Below, piece by piece: positions 27,535 through 37,053 of a stretch of DNA of 64,000 bases. Positions within the stretch are counted from its first letter, which is position 1; each line of letters begins with the position of its first letter. The position numbers and the translations under genes are program-made. The notes beneath the pieces were generated by a model, which had not been told where the DNA came from, did not search any database, and saw only the letters and a list, made by a program, of their open reading frames with translations. Source of the DNA: Pseudomonas gessardii (GTDB lineage Bacteria > Pseudomonadota > Gammaproteobacteria > Pseudomonadales > Pseudomonadaceae); contig NZ_MNPU01000010.1 in assembly GCF_001983165.1 (NCBI RefSeq), positions 1 through 64,000 on the forward strand, read 5' to 3'.

Positions 27535-28170
27535 ATGCTTCGCGTAATTATTGCTGACGATCACCCCATCGTACGAATCGGGCAGAGAGTGGTGATCGAG
27601 GCGAATGGCAAGTGCAAAGTGGTCGGCGAGGCCGAAGGCCCCGATGACCTGTTGCGGTTGCTGGAAATCACTTCCTGCGATGTGCTGGTGACTGACTTCG
27701 CCATGCCGGGTGGCCAGCAGGCTGACGGCTATGGCCTGCTCAGTCTGCTGCATCGTCAGTACCCGGAATTGCCCGTGATTCTGGTGACCATGTTTGCCAA
27801 CGTCGCCACCTTGCGCGCCTCCTTTGCCCATGGTGCCCGGGCTATCGTCGCCAAAAGCGCCTCGGCCAAGGAGTTGCCGCTGGCGATCAGGGCGGTGAGC
27901 GCCGGCCAGACCTTTGTCAGCGAATGCCTGCGGGTGCAACTGGTGGAGGCGGGCACGGGCGATCAGTCGCAACAGCCGCAGTTGTCCGGCAAGGAGCGGG
28001 AGGTGGTGCGCATGCTCGCCAGCGGCATGACGGTCAGCCAGATCGCCGCCCGGGTCAATCGCAGCATCTCCACCATCAGCAAGCAGAAAAGCACGGCCAT
28101 GAGCCGGTTGTGTATTTCCACCGACGTGGATCTGTTCGCCTATGCTCGCAGCTGCGGCATGGTGCCTTAG
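27535..28170 (+). CDS. NarL/LuxR-family response regulator
   Basis: 211 aa. The receiver domain (1-120) has D8-D9, phosphoacceptor D54 (VLVTDFAMPGG), T85 and K107 (IVAKSAS). The C-terminal LuxR-type helix-turn-helix (about 148-205) reads LSGKEREVVRMLASGMTVSQIAARVNRSISTISKQKS, close in style to RcsB/BvgA regulators. It is 193 bases downstream of the REC-HPt gene on the same strand, and together they face away from the fimbrial operon. The most economical model is that it controls those fimbriae after phosphotransfer from the HPt protein; this is inference. Start and length are normal for the family. Confidence 0.9.
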   Translation: MLRVIIADDHPIVRIGQRVVIEANGKCKVVGEAEGPDDLLRLLEITSCDVLVTDFAMPGGQQADGYGLLSLLHRQYPELPVILVTMFANVATLRASFAHGARAIVAKSASAKELPLAIRAVSAGQTFVSECLRVQLVEAGTGDQSQQPQLSGKEREVVRMLASGMTVSQIAARVNRSISTISKQKSTAMSRLCISTDVDLFAYARSCGMVP

Positions 28171-28257
28171 GGGCTCACCCCTGGCATTCCCGGCATCGAT
28201 GCCGATGGCGTTCCAGGCCCTTGCGCACTATCGTGACGGACTTCCCCTTGTTGCCGG

Positions 28258-28728
28258 ATGCTGCCGATGCACAACGCCCTGATCACCGAGTTCTACAGCG
28301 CCTTCCAGCGCCTGGATGCCGAGGCCATGAGCGCCTGCTATACCGAGGATGTGCTGTTCAGCGACCCGGCGTTCGGCGAACTGCGCGGGCGCGATGCCGG
28401 CGACATGTGGCGCATGCTCACCACCCGGGCCAGGGACTTTTCCCTGACCTTCGACCAGGTACACAGTGACGAAAGCACTGGCAGCGCCCATTGGGTGGCC
28501 ACCTACCTGTTCAGCCAGACCGGCCGCACCGTGGTCAACCATATCCAGGCGCGCTTTGTGTTTCGCGACGGCAAGATCTGCGAGCACCACGACCACTTCG
28601 ACCTGTGGCGTTGGTCGCGCCAGGCCCTGGGCACCCAGGGCCTGCTGCTGGGCTGGACGCCGCTGGTGCGCAACGCGGTGCGTGCCCAGGCCTTGAAAGG
28701 GTTGCAGGCGTTCCAGGCCAGTCGTTGA
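28258..28728 (+). CDS. SnoaL/NTF2-fold protein of unknown function
   Basis: About 156 aa; an in-frame ATG three codons later is an equally good start, as neither has a strong ribosome-binding site. The NTF2-like pattern includes ITEFYSAFQRLDAEAMSACYTEDVLFSDPAFGELRGRD, then WRMLTTRARDF, and a C-terminal HDHFDLWRWSRQALG. This fold is used by small isomerases, dehydratases and carriers, and no catalytic pair can be named with confidence. No signal peptide. It precedes the GIY-YIG gene by 36 bases. Confidence 0.8.
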   Translation: MLPMHNALITEFYSAFQRLDAEAMSACYTEDVLFSDPAFGELRGRDAGDMWRMLTTRARDFSLTFDQVHSDESTGSAHWVATYLFSQTGRTVVNHIQARFVFRDGKICEHHDHFDLWRWSRQALGTQGLLLGWTPLVRNAVRAQALKGLQAFQASR

Positions 28729-28764
28729 TAAGATTGGCGCTCTTTTCGTTTGCCAGAACCTTTT

Positions 28765-29049
28765 GTGAACAATCCACCTGAACCCATCGCGCCCAAGCCC
28801 TGGTTTGTCTACCTGGTGCGGGCGGCCAATGGCGCGCTCTATTGCGGGATCAGCAACGACCCGCAGCGCCGCTTTGCGATGCACCAGAGCGGCAAGGGCG
28901 CGCGGTTTTTCCTGTCCAGTCCGGCGGTGGCGCTGGTGTATACCGAGGCCTGCGCCAGCAAGAGCGAGGCGCTGCGCCAGGAACGCCTGATAAAAAAACT
29001 CAAGAAAAGCGCCAAGGAGTGTCTGGCCCGGGCTTATCAACCTGACTGA
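28765..29049 (+). CDS. GIY-YIG endonuclease-domain protein (YhbQ/UPF0213 type)
   Basis: 94 aa from GTG 28765; a TTG at 28750 would add five residues. The GIY-YIG core appears as [25 protein letters not shown] with the conserved downstream [13 protein letters not shown], including the catalytic Glu region. Single-domain proteins of this group are small nuclease-like proteins; E. coli YhbQ is linked to DNA repair. In the first motif GIY reads FVY and the second YIG reads YCG, as is common in this subfamily. Cytoplasmic. Confidence 0.85.
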   Translation: MNNPPEPIAPKPWFVYLVRAANGALYCGISNDPQRRFAMHQSGKGARFFLSSPAVALVYTEACASKSEALRQERLIKKLKKSAKECLARAYQPD

Positions 29050-29130
29050 TCAGTTCCCGTCAGGCCAATGGGTAGGCCGCAGTGATTTTGCACGATAAGC
29101 TGGCGGCTCCTTCTTTTAGCGGAGTCTGGA

Positions 29131-30060
29131 ATGTCTGAGTTAATCCTGCATCACTACCCGCAATCCCCGTTCGCCGAAAAGGTTCGCCTGCTCCTGGGTT
29201 TCAAGGGGCTGTCCTGGCATTCGGTGACCATTCCCCCGGTGATGCCCAAGCCCGATCTGACGGCCCTGACCGGCGGCTACCGAAAAACCCCGGTGCTGCA
29301 GGTGGGCGCGGATATTTATTGTGATACCGCGCTGATCGCCCGCCGCCTGGAACAGGAAAAGGCCGCGCCGCCGCTGTTTCCCGAAGGCCAGGAACTGGTC
29401 AGCCAAAGCTTTGCCGCCTGGGCCGATTCGGTGGTGTTTTCCCATGCCGTGGCCCTGGTATTCCAGCCCGAATCCCTGGCGGTGAAATTTGCCAAGGTGC
29501 CGCCGCAGATGCTGCAGGTGCTGGTTGCCGACCGCAGCAAGATGTTCGGCGACGGTAGCGCCACCCGGCTGCCACTGGATGTGGCGCGGCACCAGTGGCC
29601 GGCAATCATTGCGCGGCTTGAGCAACAGTTGCAGCGTCAATCGGGGGACTTCCTGTTTGGCGAACCGTCGATTGCCGACTTCGCCATGGCCCATACGTTG
29701 TGGTTTATCAAAGGCTCGTCGGTGACCTCGCCGCTGGTGGATGATTATCCTGCCGTCAGCGCCTGGCTTGGGCGGGTGCTGGGCTTCGGGCATGGCACTT
29801 CCAGCGAGATGAGTGCCGGGCAGGCCCTGGAAATCGCCCGCAATAGCACGCCTGCGGCGTTGCCGGATGAAGTGTTTGCAGAGCCCAACGGGTTCAAGGT
29901 GGGCCAGCAAGTGAGCATCGCCGCGACTGACTATGGTGTGGACCCGGTGGTGGGCGAGTTGCTGTTTGCCGGTCGCGAGGAGTTGATCCTGCGCCGCGAG
30001 GATGAGCGCGGCGGCACCGTGCATGTGCACTTCCCGCGCCTGGGCTTCTTGATCCGTTAA
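29131..30060 (+). CDS. Glutathione S-transferase family protein with C-terminal extension
   Basis: 309 aa, longer than the usual 200-220 aa of the family. The N-terminal thioredoxin-fold GST domain (about 1-80) has LHHYPQSPFAEKVRLLLGFKGL and the cis-Pro region RKTPVLQVGADIYCDTALIARRLE. The helical GST C-terminal domain (about 90-205) has SIADFAMAHTLWF. Residues about 225-309 form an extra beta-rich module (NGFKVGQQVSIAATDYGVDPVVGEL). The start is preceded by GCGGAG. Substrate unknown; a role in detoxification is inferred from family only. Confidence 0.88.
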   Translation: MSELILHHYPQSPFAEKVRLLLGFKGLSWHSVTIPPVMPKPDLTALTGGYRKTPVLQVGADIYCDTALIARRLEQEKAAPPLFPEGQELVSQSFAAWADSVVFSHAVALVFQPESLAVKFAKVPPQMLQVLVADRSKMFGDGSATRLPLDVARHQWPAIIARLEQQLQRQSGDFLFGEPSIADFAMAHTLWFIKGSSVTSPLVDDYPAVSAWLGRVLGFGHGTSSEMSAGQALEIARNSTPAALPDEVFAEPNGFKVGQQVSIAATDYGVDPVVGELLFAGREELILRREDERGGTVHVHFPRLGFLIR

Positions 30061-30093
30061 TCAAACAGCTGTAGGCGCTGGCTTGCTCTTAAC

Positions 30094-30182
30094 TGTGGGA
30101 GCGGGCTTGCCCGCGATAGCGGTGGGTCAGTTAATGCAACTCTGACTGACACACCGCTATCGCGGGCAAGCCCGCTCCCACA
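30094..30182. repeat. REPIN between the GST and glutaredoxin genes
   Basis: A near-perfect pair of inverted REPs with arms TGTGGGAGCGGGCTTGCCCG and its complement, each extended by GCGATAGCGGTG and its mirror, encloses about 20 spacer bases. It lies between convergent genes, the position where these elements are most often tolerated. Confidence 0.88.
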
Positions 30183-30225
30183 GGGGATCTGCGCTTAACT
30201 GATCGGCATTAGGGTTTGCTTGCGC

Positions 30226-30579
30226 CTACAGGTTCAGGGCAGACAGGATGGCCTTCGGGTTGTAGTCGCGGATCTGCGTGCCATTGACGTCTACAAACGG
30301 AATCCCGCCGCCGCCCAGGGCCTCATAGGCCTTGCGCCCCTGGGCATCCTTCTCGATATCCACGCGGGTGTAGGGAATGCCCTTCTGATCGAGGAAGCGC
30401 TGGGTCTGCTTGCAGTACCCGCACCAGTCGGTGGTGTACAACGTCACCCGGGCAGTGGCGCGTACCTGCTCCGGGACGACCTGCGACGGATTGAACAGCC
30501 GCTCGACCTTACCCCAGTTCTGGATCGCTACCACCACCAGCAACACCAGCAGGACTTTCTTCAGGACCCCGCCGAGCAT
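30226..30579 (-). CDS. Membrane-anchored glutaredoxin-like protein
   Basis: 117 aa. Residues 5-20 form a hydrophobic N-terminal anchor (VLLVLLVVVAI), then a glutaredoxin domain from about 43 follows, with the redox motif C53-G-Y-C56 in YTTDWCGYCKQT, the cis-Pro region GGIPFVDVNG and C-terminal IRDYNPKAIL. The active site is probably periplasmic or tethered at the inner membrane. Its start codon overlaps the yejK stop (ATGA), so it is translated in a yejK-grx operon. Confidence 0.87.
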   Translation of the reverse strand: MLGGVLKKVLLVLLVVVAIQNWGKVERLFNPSQVVPEQVRATARVTLYTTDWCGYCKQTQRFLDQKGIPYTRVDIEKDAQGRKAYEALGGGGIPFVDVNGTQIRDYNPKAILSALNL

Positions 30580-31583
30580 CAGTTGCGGCGCTTGAGCTGG
30601 TCGGTCAGTTGGGTCGGCAGCCCCTTGATGATCAGGGTGCCGGCGGCCTCGTCATACTCGATCTTGTCGCCCAACAGGTGCGCTTCAAAGCTGATGGACA
30701 AACCTTCGGCGCGCCCGGTGAAGCGGCGGAACTGGTTGAGGGTGCGCTTATCGGCGGGAATTTCCGGCGACAGGCCGTAATCCTTGTTGCGGATATGGTC
30801 GTAGAAGGCCTTTGGCCGATCTTCATCGATCAGGCCCGACAGCTCTTCCAGGCCCATGGGCTCGCCGAGCTTGGCCTGGCTGCTGGCGTAGTCCACCAGG
30901 GTCTTGGTTTTTTCGCGGGCGGATTCGTCCGGTAGGTCTTCGCTTTCGACGAAGTCACTGAAGGCTTTGAGCAGGGTGCGGGTCTCGCCCGGGCCGTCGA
31001 CGCCTTCCTGGCAGCCGATAAAGTCGCGGAAGTACTCCGAGACCTTCTTGCCGTTCTTGCCCTTGATAAACGAGATGTACTGCTTGGACTGCTTGTTGTT
31101 CTGCCACTCGGACACGTTGATGCGTGCCGCCAGGTGCAACTGGCCCAGGTCCAGGTGGCGCGAGGGCGTCACGTCCAGCTCGTCGGTCACCGCCACGCCT
31201 TCACTGTGGTGCAGCAGGGCGATGGCCAGGTAGTCGGTCATGCCTTGTTGATAGTGGGCAAACAGCACGTGGCCGCCGACGGAGAGGTTGGATTCCTCCA
31301 TCAGCTTTTGCAGATGCTCCACAGCAATCCGGCTGAAGGCAGTGAAATCCTTGCCACCCTCGAAATATTCCTTCAACCAGCCGCTGAACGGGTGCGCGCC
31401 GGACTCGGCATGGAACAAACCCCAGGCCTTGCCTTGTTTGGCGTTATAGCTCTCGTTGAGGTCGGCGAGCATGTTCTCGATGGCGGCGGACTCGGCCAAT
31501 TCGGAGTCACGGGCGTGGAGAACTGCGGGCGTGCCGTCGGGTTTTTTGTCGATCAGGTGGACGATGCAGTGACGGATCGGCAT
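30579..31583 (-). CDS. yejK: Nucleoid-associated protein YejK/NdpA
   Basis: 334 aa from [17 protein letters not shown], which matches the family start and follows GAGAAG; a longer frame adds non-family residues. NdpA family stretches are [60 protein letters not shown] and [22 protein letters not shown]. YejK is an abundant nucleoid-associated protein of gammaproteobacteria reported to interact with type II topoisomerases. It is divergent from the HU gene hupB, putting two nucleoid proteins on either side of one control region. Confidence 0.93.
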   Translation of the reverse strand: MPIRHCIVHLIDKKPDGTPAVLHARDSELAESAAIENMLADLNESYNAKQGKAWGLFHAESGAHPFSGWLKEYFEGGKDFTAFSRIAVEHLQKLMEESNLSVGGHVLFAHYQQGMTDYLAIALLHHSEGVAVTDELDVTPSRHLDLGQLHLAARINVSEWQNNKQSKQYISFIKGKNGKKVSEYFRDFIGCQEGVDGPGETRTLLKAFSDFVESEDLPDESAREKTKTLVDYASSQAKLGEPMGLEELSGLIDEDRPKAFYDHIRNKDYGLSPEIPADKRTLNQFRRFTGRAEGLSISFEAHLLGDKIEYDEAAGTLIIKGLPTQLTDQLKRRN

Positions 31584-31979
31584 GGGCTTCTCGGCTGGTT
31601 GGGCGGGAGCGGTTGGCCTCCCGGAAAAAGTCGCCAGTGTACCGCACCCGTTGGTCGCAGCGTCGTTTGCAGCGGTTTTGGCAGCCCTCTGACAGCTCAT
31701 ATGCCTTTTTTTCACGGTTTAGAGCGATAAAGCTGACCAAATGGGTCGGTAGAAGCGGATATTTCCCCGTCTCTGTGCTAGTTTTGCCCGGTCTTACGCG
31801 ATGTATCGGCGTTAAGCGTGCATTCAGCATTTGTCAGGTCGAACCAAACCCCGTTTCAGGCATCTATAACCCCGATCTCTCGCGGTTATGGCCAGGGGTG
31901 CCAGGCCATGACGGTCGGGCTCGATGGCTGACACTGCACTCTGCAATCCAAATGAATTTGATAGGGAAGGAACACCATA
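31584..31979. other. Divergent region between yejK and hupB
   Basis: This is about 400 bases without a supported gene. Its middle is AT-rich (TTTTTTTCACGGTTTAGAGC and GATATTTCCCC), as expected for promoters of two highly expressed divergent genes. I could not pick a -10/-35 pair confidently. The hupB ribosome-binding site AGGGAAGGAA ends about eight bases before its ATG. Confidence 0.4.
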
Positions 31980-32261
31980 ATGGCTTTGACTAAAGACCAA
32001 CTGATCGCTGATATCGCCGAATCCACTGACACCACCAAGGTTCAAGTACGTGCCGTACTGGAGCAGCTGGCTCAGATCGTTGGTGACCAGCTGGACAACG
32101 GTGGCGAAATCACTCTGCCAGGTGTTGGCAAACTGAAAGTGACCGAGCGTCCAGCCCGTACCGGCCGTAACCCTTCGACTGGCGCTGCCATCGAAATCGC
32201 TGCGAAGAAAGTGATCAAGCTGGTTGTGGCCAAAGGCCTGACCGACTCGATCAACAAGTAA
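31980..32261 (+). CDS. hupB: DNA-binding protein HU
   Basis: 93 aa, a small basic histone-like protein. It shows MALTKDQLIADIAESTD, the GEITLPGVGKLKV beta region and the arm sequence ERPARTGRNPSTGAAIEIAAKKV, with the intercalating Pro in GRNPSTG. HU bends and compacts DNA as a homo- or heterodimer. The slightly atypical N-terminus (LTKDQLIADIAE rather than MNKSELID) is normal for one of the pseudomonad HU-family genes. A strong rho-independent terminator follows directly, so it is monocistronic. The symbol is by family; HupN-type naming would also fit. Confidence 0.92.
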   Translation: MALTKDQLIADIAESTDTTKVQVRAVLEQLAQIVGDQLDNGGEITLPGVGKLKVTERPARTGRNPSTGAAIEIAAKKVIKLVVAKGLTDSINK

Positions 32262-32270
32262 GACGCAGTA

Positions 32271-32310
32271 AAAAAAACCGTGCACCGGAGCGATCCGGGC
32301 ACGGTTTTTT
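32271..32310. terminator. Bidirectional rho-independent terminator, hupB / rlmF
   Basis: AAAAAACCGTGC pairs with GCACGGTTTTTT around an inner CCGGA/TCCGG stem, giving a long GC stem with a T-tract on the plus strand and the complementary A-tract acting as T-tract on the minus strand. It serves convergent hupB and rlmF. Confidence 0.92.
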
Positions 32311-32328
32311 GTTGCCTGCGATTTGCCC

Positions 32329-33345
32329 CTAGCGCACCCAGCGCTGGCGCCAGATCTGCTGCTCGTTCTTGGTCTGGAAGGTCCAGGCCACAAAACGGCT
32401 CTGTTTCTGGCCCTGGGACATCTCCACCACCTGGCTTTCCAGGGCGCCGGCCTTTTTCAGCGCGGTCTGGATGGCGGGCAGGTTGGACGCTTTTGACACC
32501 AGGGTGCTGAACCACAGCACTTTATGGGCAAAGTGCGCGCTTTCGGCGATCAATTGCGTGACAAACCGCGCTTCACCGCCCTCACACCACAGCTCTGCCG
32601 ATTGGCCGCCGAAGTTCAGTACCGGCAACTTGCGCTTGGGGTCGGCCTTGCCCAGGGCGCGCCATTTACGCTCGCTGCCTTTGGTCGCTTCGTCCATGGA
32701 GGCATGGAACGGCGGGTTGCACATGGTCAGGTCAAAACGCTCACCCGGCTCCAGCAGCCCCAGCAGAATATGCTTGGGATTGTTTTGCAGGCGCAGTTGG
32801 ATGACCTTGCTCAGGTCATTGGACTGCACGATGGCCTTGGCGGCCGCCACGGCGGTCGGATCGATCTCGGAGCCGAGGAAATTCCAGCGGTAGTCCATGT
32901 AGCCGATCAGCGGGTAGACGCAGTTGGCGCCCATGCCGATGTCCAGCACCTTGACGATTGAGCCACGGGGAATCTTGCCGTCGTTGACGCTGGCCAGCAG
33001 GTCGGCGAGAAAGTGCACGTAATCGGCACGCCCCGGCACCGGTGGGCACAGGTAGTCAGCCGGGATATCCCAGTGCTGCACACCATAGAACGCCTTGAGC
33101 AACGCCCGGTTGAACACCCGCACTGCGTCGGGGTTGGCGAAGTCGATGCTTTCCTTGCCGTAGGGGTTGAGGATCACGAACTGGGCCAGTTCCGGCGTGG
33201 TCTTGATCAGCGCCGGGAAGTCGTAGCGGCCCTGGTGGCGGTTGCGCGGGTGCAGAGTGGCCTCTTTACGTGGCGCGACGGGCTTGGCCGGGGCGGCGGT
33301 TTTCGGCTTCTTGCGGGGCGGTTTGGGTGTGCTGGGGGCGGTCAT
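32329..33345 (-). CDS. rlmF: 23S rRNA (adenine(1618)-N6)-methyltransferase RlmF
   Basis: 338 aa. A basic Lys/Pro/Ala-rich N-terminal tail (1-30) precedes [17 protein letters not shown]. The SAM-binding motif [17 protein letters not shown] and the catalytic CNPPFHAS, the (N/D)PPF/Y motif of N6-adenine methyltransferases, identify RlmF (YbiN), which modifies A1618 of 23S rRNA. Other family blocks are [15 protein letters not shown] and [26 protein letters not shown]. Single gene ending at the shared terminator with hupB. Confidence 0.94.
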   Translation of the reverse strand: MTAPSTPKPPRKKPKTAAPAKPVAPRKEATLHPRNRHQGRYDFPALIKTTPELAQFVILNPYGKESIDFANPDAVRVFNRALLKAFYGVQHWDIPADYLCPPVPGRADYVHFLADLLASVNDGKIPRGSIVKVLDIGMGANCVYPLIGYMDYRWNFLGSEIDPTAVAAAKAIVQSNDLSKVIQLRLQNNPKHILLGLLEPGERFDLTMCNPPFHASMDEATKGSERKWRALGKADPKRKLPVLNFGGQSAELWCEGGEARFVTQLIAESAHFAHKVLWFSTLVSKASNLPAIQTALKKAGALESQVVEMSQGQKQSRFVAWTFQTKNEQQIWRQRWVR

Positions 33346-33410
33346 GATGATTCTGGTGTTGGCTCAAAGTGGCGGCCATTGTCACACATCCTGAGCCCGA
33401 CCCGGGCAAA

Positions 33411-33497
33411 TGTGGGAGCTGGCTTGCCTGCGATGCAAGCGACTCGGTCTATCAGGTAGACCGAGGTGAGGCTATCGCAGGCAAGCCAGCTCCCACA
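33411..33497. repeat. REPIN upstream of rlmF
   Basis: Inverted arms TGTGGGAGCTGGCTTGCCTG and CAGGCAAGCCAGCTCCCACA carry a loop with its own dyad (CTCGGTCTA...TAGACCGAG). The loop palindrome makes the whole element a longer hairpin than usual. It lies between the valS terminator and the rlmF start. Confidence 0.85.
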
Positions 33498-33540
33498 TTG
33501 ATCGGGTTTTCAATGGGCAGTGGGGTGTTTTTCAGAGCCA

Positions 33541-33569
33541 AAAAAAAGAGACCCGAAGGTCTCTTTTTT
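33541..33569 (-). terminator. valS rho-independent terminator
   Basis: AGAGACC-CGAA-GGTCTCT with a run of A on the plus-strand left side gives, on the minus strand, a 7-bp stem with a tetraloop followed by T6-7. It lies 15 bases past the valS stop codon. Confidence 0.9.
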
Positions 33570-33583
33570 ACGCAGGCCGGCCC

Positions 33584-36430
33584 TTACAGGCTGGAAATCC
33601 GCGCATGTTGCTCCGCCAGCTTGCCCAAGGCCTGTTCGGCTTCGGCCAGCTTGGCGCGTTCCTTGTCGATGACTTCGGCCGGGGCCTTGTCCACGAAGGC
33701 GGCATTGGACAGCTTGCCGCCCACGCGCTGCACTTCGCCTTGCAAACGCAGGATTTCCTTGTCCAGGCGCGCCAGTTCGGCGCCTTTGTCGATCAGCCCG
33801 GCCATCGGCACCAGCACTTCCATCTCGCCAACCAGTGCGGTGGCAGACAGCGGTGCTTCGGCGCCATCAGCCAATACAGTGATCGACTCCAGCTTGGCCA
33901 GCTTCTTGAGCAGGGCGTCGTTCTCGGTGAGGCGGCGCTGGTCTTCGGCACTGGCGTTCTTCACAAACACCGCCAATGGCTTGCCCGGGCCGATGTTCAT
34001 CTCGGCGCGGATATTGCGCGTGCCGAGCATCAGGGCCTTGAGCCATTCGATATCGCTTTCGGCAGCCTCGTCGATGCGGGCTTCATTGGCCACCGGCCAA
34101 GGTTGCAGCATGATGGTCTTGCCTTCGATACCGGCCAGCGGCGCCAGGCGCTGCCAGATTTCTTCGGTGATGAACGGCATGAACGGATGCGCCAGGCGCA
34201 ACGCCACTTCCAGCACGCGCACCAGGGTGCGACGGGTGCCGCGCTGGCGCTCGATCGGTGCGTTCTCGTCCCACAGCACCGGCTTGGACAGTTCCAGGTA
34301 CCAGTCGCAATACTGGTTCCAGATGAACTCGTACAAGGCCTGGGCGGCCAGGTCGAAACGGAACTGGTCGAGTTGGCGAGTCACTTCGGCTTCGGTGCGC
34401 TGCAACTGGGAGATGATCCAGCGATCAGCCAGGGACAGTTCATAGGCTTCGCCGTTCTGGCCGCAGTCTTCGCCCTTGTCCAGCACATAGCGCGCGGCGT
34501 TCCAGATCTTGTTACAGAAGTTGCGATAGCCTTCGACGCGGCCCATGTCGAACTTGATGTCGCGACCGGTGGACGCCAGCGAGCAGAAGGTAAAGCGCAG
34601 GGCGTCGGTGCCGTAGCTGGCGATGCCGTCGGCGAACTCGTCGCGGGTCTGCTTCTCGATCTTCTTCGCCAGTTTCGGCTGCATCAGGCCCGAGGTGCGT
34701 TTTTGCACCAGGGTTTCCAGGTCGATGCCGTCGATGATGTCCAGCGGGTCCAGCACGTTGCCCTTGGACTTGGACATCTTCTGGCCCTGGCCATCACGCA
34801 CCAGGCCGTGGACGTACACAGTCTTGAACGGCACCTGGGGAGTGCCGTCCTCGTTCTTCACCAAATGCATGGTGAGCATGATCATCCGGGCAACCCAGAA
34901 GAAAATGATATCGAAGCCGGTGACCAGCACGTCGGTGGAGTGGAATTTCTTCAGGAACTCGGTCTGCTGTGGCCAGCCCAGGGTCGAGAAGGTCCACAGG
35001 CCCGAACTGAACCAGGTGTCCAGTACGTCGTTGTCCTGCTGCAGCGCCACGTCCGGGCCGAGGTTGTGCTTGGCGCGCACTTCGGCTTCATCGCGGCCGA
35101 CATAGACTTTGCCCGACTCGTCGTACCAGGCCGGAATGCGGTGGCCCCACCACAACTGACGGCTGATGCACCAATCCTGGATATCGCGCATCCACGAGAA
35201 GTACATGTTTTCGTATTGTTTGGGCACGAACTGGATGCGGCCATCTTCCACAGCAGCAATCGCCGGTTCTGCCAATGGCTTGGTGGAGACGTACCACTGG
35301 TCGGTCAGCCACGGCTCGATCACGGTGCCGGAGCGGTCGCCTTTGGGCACTTTCAGGGCGTGGTCGTCCACGCTGACCAGCAGGCCGGCGGCATCGAACG
35401 CAGCCACAATCTGCTTACGCGCTTCAAAACGGTCGAGACCGGCGTATTCGGCCGGGATCTTGCCGTCGATGCTGTCGTTCAGCGTGCCGTCGAGGTTGAA
35501 CACCTGACAGGCCGGCAGGACGGCGGCGTTCTTGTCGAAGATATTCAGCAGCGGCAGGTTGTGGCGCTTGCCGACTTCATAGTCGTTGAAATCGTGGGCC
35601 GGGGTGATTTTCACGCAGCCGGTGCCGAATTCGGGGTCGCAGTAATCATCGGCGATGATCGGGATACGCCGGCCGACCAATGGCAGCTCGACGAATTGGC
35701 CGATCAGGGCCTGGTAGCGCTCATCGTTCGGGTTAACGGCCACGGCGGAGTCGCCGAGCATGGTTTCCGGGCGGGTGGTGGCGACGATCAGGTAGTCGTG
35801 GCCTTCGGCAGTCTTGGCGCCGTCGGCCAGCGGGTACTTGAGGTTCCACAGGAAACCTTTCTCGTCGTGGTTTTCCACTTCAAGGTCGGAAATCGCCGTG
35901 TGCAGCTTGGTGTCCCAGTTGACCAGGCGCTTGCCGCGGTAGATCAGGCCATCTTCATGCAGGCGCACGAAGGCTTCCTTGACTGCTTCCGACAGGCCGT
36001 CGTCCATGGTGAAACGCTCGCGGCTCCAGTCTACGGACGAGCCCAGGCGACGGATCTGACGGCTGATATTGCCGCCGGACTGGTCCTTCCATTCCCAGAT
36101 CTTTTCCAGGAATTTCTCGCGGCCCAGGTCGTGACGGTTCTGGCCGCTGGCTTCCAGTTGGCGTTCCACCAGCATCTGGGTGGCGATACCGGCATGGTCG
36201 GTGCCCGGCTGCCACAGGGTATTGCGCCCCTGCATACGGCGGAAACGGATCAGGGCGTCCATGATCGCGTTGTTGAAGCCGTGACCCATGTGCAGGCTGC
36301 CGGTGACGTTCGGCGGCGGGATCATGATCGTGTAGGAATCACCCGCGCCTTGCGGGGCGAAATAGTTCTCGGACTCCCAGGTGTTGTACCAGGAAGTTTC
36401 AATAGCGTGCGGCTGGTAGGTCTTATCCAT
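33584..36430 (-). CDS. valS: Valyl-tRNA synthetase ValS
   Basis: 948 aa from [19 protein letters not shown]; an upstream in-frame start would add eight residues. Class I synthetase signatures are [13 protein letters not shown] (HIGH motif) near the N-terminus and [16 protein letters not shown] (KMSKS). The editing domain lies between them ([22 protein letters not shown]-type [17 protein letters not shown]). The C-terminal coiled coil ([24 protein letters not shown]) is the tRNA-binding arm. It attaches valine to tRNA-Val and hydrolyses mischarged Thr. Cytosolic. It is followed by a clear terminator, with a REPIN upstream separating it from the holC group. Confidence 0.97.
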   Translation of the reverse strand: MDKTYQPHAIETSWYNTWESENYFAPQGAGDSYTIMIPPPNVTGSLHMGHGFNNAIMDALIRFRRMQGRNTLWQPGTDHAGIATQMLVERQLEASGQNRHDLGREKFLEKIWEWKDQSGGNISRQIRRLGSSVDWSRERFTMDDGLSEAVKEAFVRLHEDGLIYRGKRLVNWDTKLHTAISDLEVENHDEKGFLWNLKYPLADGAKTAEGHDYLIVATTRPETMLGDSAVAVNPNDERYQALIGQFVELPLVGRRIPIIADDYCDPEFGTGCVKITPAHDFNDYEVGKRHNLPLLNIFDKNAAVLPACQVFNLDGTLNDSIDGKIPAEYAGLDRFEARKQIVAAFDAAGLLVSVDDHALKVPKGDRSGTVIEPWLTDQWYVSTKPLAEPAIAAVEDGRIQFVPKQYENMYFSWMRDIQDWCISRQLWWGHRIPAWYDESGKVYVGRDEAEVRAKHNLGPDVALQQDNDVLDTWFSSGLWTFSTLGWPQQTEFLKKFHSTDVLVTGFDIIFFWVARMIMLTMHLVKNEDGTPQVPFKTVYVHGLVRDGQGQKMSKSKGNVLDPLDIIDGIDLETLVQKRTSGLMQPKLAKKIEKQTRDEFADGIASYGTDALRFTFCSLASTGRDIKFDMGRVEGYRNFCNKIWNAARYVLDKGEDCGQNGEAYELSLADRWIISQLQRTEAEVTRQLDQFRFDLAAQALYEFIWNQYCDWYLELSKPVLWDENAPIERQRGTRRTLVRVLEVALRLAHPFMPFITEEIWQRLAPLAGIEGKTIMLQPWPVANEARIDEAAESDIEWLKALMLGTRNIRAEMNIGPGKPLAVFVKNASAEDQRRLTENDALLKKLAKLESITVLADGAEAPLSATALVGEMEVLVPMAGLIDKGAELARLDKEILRLQGEVQRVGGKLSNAAFVDKAPAEVIDKERAKLAEAEQALGKLAEQHARISSL

Positions 36431-36553
36431 GCGCGGCGGGACCCTAGTTGGCATTTATTCAGGAAAGCCGACAAGTATAACGGGGGATAGGGGAGAGGGC
36501 GAGACGAAGAGAGGGGCTAAGGCTTACGCGGATCAAATGTGGCAGTGGGCTTG

Positions 36554-36642
36554 TGTGGGAGCGGGCTTGCTCGCGATAGTGGTGTATCAGCCAAGTATCT
36601 TTCAACTGACCTACAGCTATCGCGGGCAAGCCCGCTCCCACA
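36554..36642. repeat. REPIN between valS and the holC-linked gene
   Basis: Inverted arms TGTGGGAGCGGGCTTGCTCG and CGGGCAAGCCCGCTCCCACA differ slightly (GCTCG versus GCCCG), so the two arms are diverging. It lies just after the stop of the minus-strand 129-aa gene. Confidence 0.85.
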
Positions 36643-36659
36643 GGGGGGATTTGTGTGGG

Positions 36660-37049
36660 TCAGGACTGGTACTGGCTGAGCAACCGCTCCATCCGCGCAT
36701 CCATCCGGCGCTTGATCTCGGTTTCGATATGCGGGGCGAAGTCGTCGATCACGTCCTGCATGATCAATTGCGCCGCGGCGCGCAGTTCGTTGTCCAGGTG
36801 CAGCAGCAGGGCGTCGGGGGCTTTTTCGGCGGCCGGTTCTGCTTGCACGAGGGGCGGTTCGACCGGCTCGGCGGCGGCAGGCTTGGCGCCGACCAGATCG
36901 AACAGCAGGGGGATCTGTACTTCGCCGGTGGCGACGGTCTCGGTCAGCAGCGGCGGTTGCAGGTTGTCATCACCCAGCAACTGGCGGATCGACTCAAGGT
37001 CGTCCAGCAGGTGGTCGGAGGGTTTTAGCGGGTTTGAAGTGTCCATCAT
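36660..37049 (-). CDS. Conserved acidic protein of unknown function between holC and valS
   Basis: 129 aa starting MMDTSNPLKPSDHLLDDLESIR, with a second Met as alternative. Four bases separate it from holC upstream. It has an acidic N-terminal helix (LLDDLESIRQLLGDD), a low-complexity Ala/Glu/Pro linker (about 55-80) and a helical C-terminus (LRAAAQLIMQDVIDDFAPHIETEIKRRMDARMERLL). No enzymatic motif, signal peptide or membrane segment. From memory, a hypothetical gene occupies the same place in other pseudomonads, so it is a real conserved gene. Linkage to polymerase chi suggests nothing firm. Confidence 0.8.
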   Translation of the reverse strand: MMDTSNPLKPSDHLLDDLESIRQLLGDDNLQPPLLTETVATGEVQIPLLFDLVGAKPAAAEPVEPPLVQAEPAAEKAPDALLLHLDNELRAAAQLIMQDVIDDFAPHIETEIKRRMDARMERLLSQYQS

Positions 37050-37053
37050 GTGC

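Noticed and set aside
33605..36490. 961-codon frame antisense to valS
   Set aside because: It is the mirror of ValS codon usage; no domain and no start signal, so not a gene.
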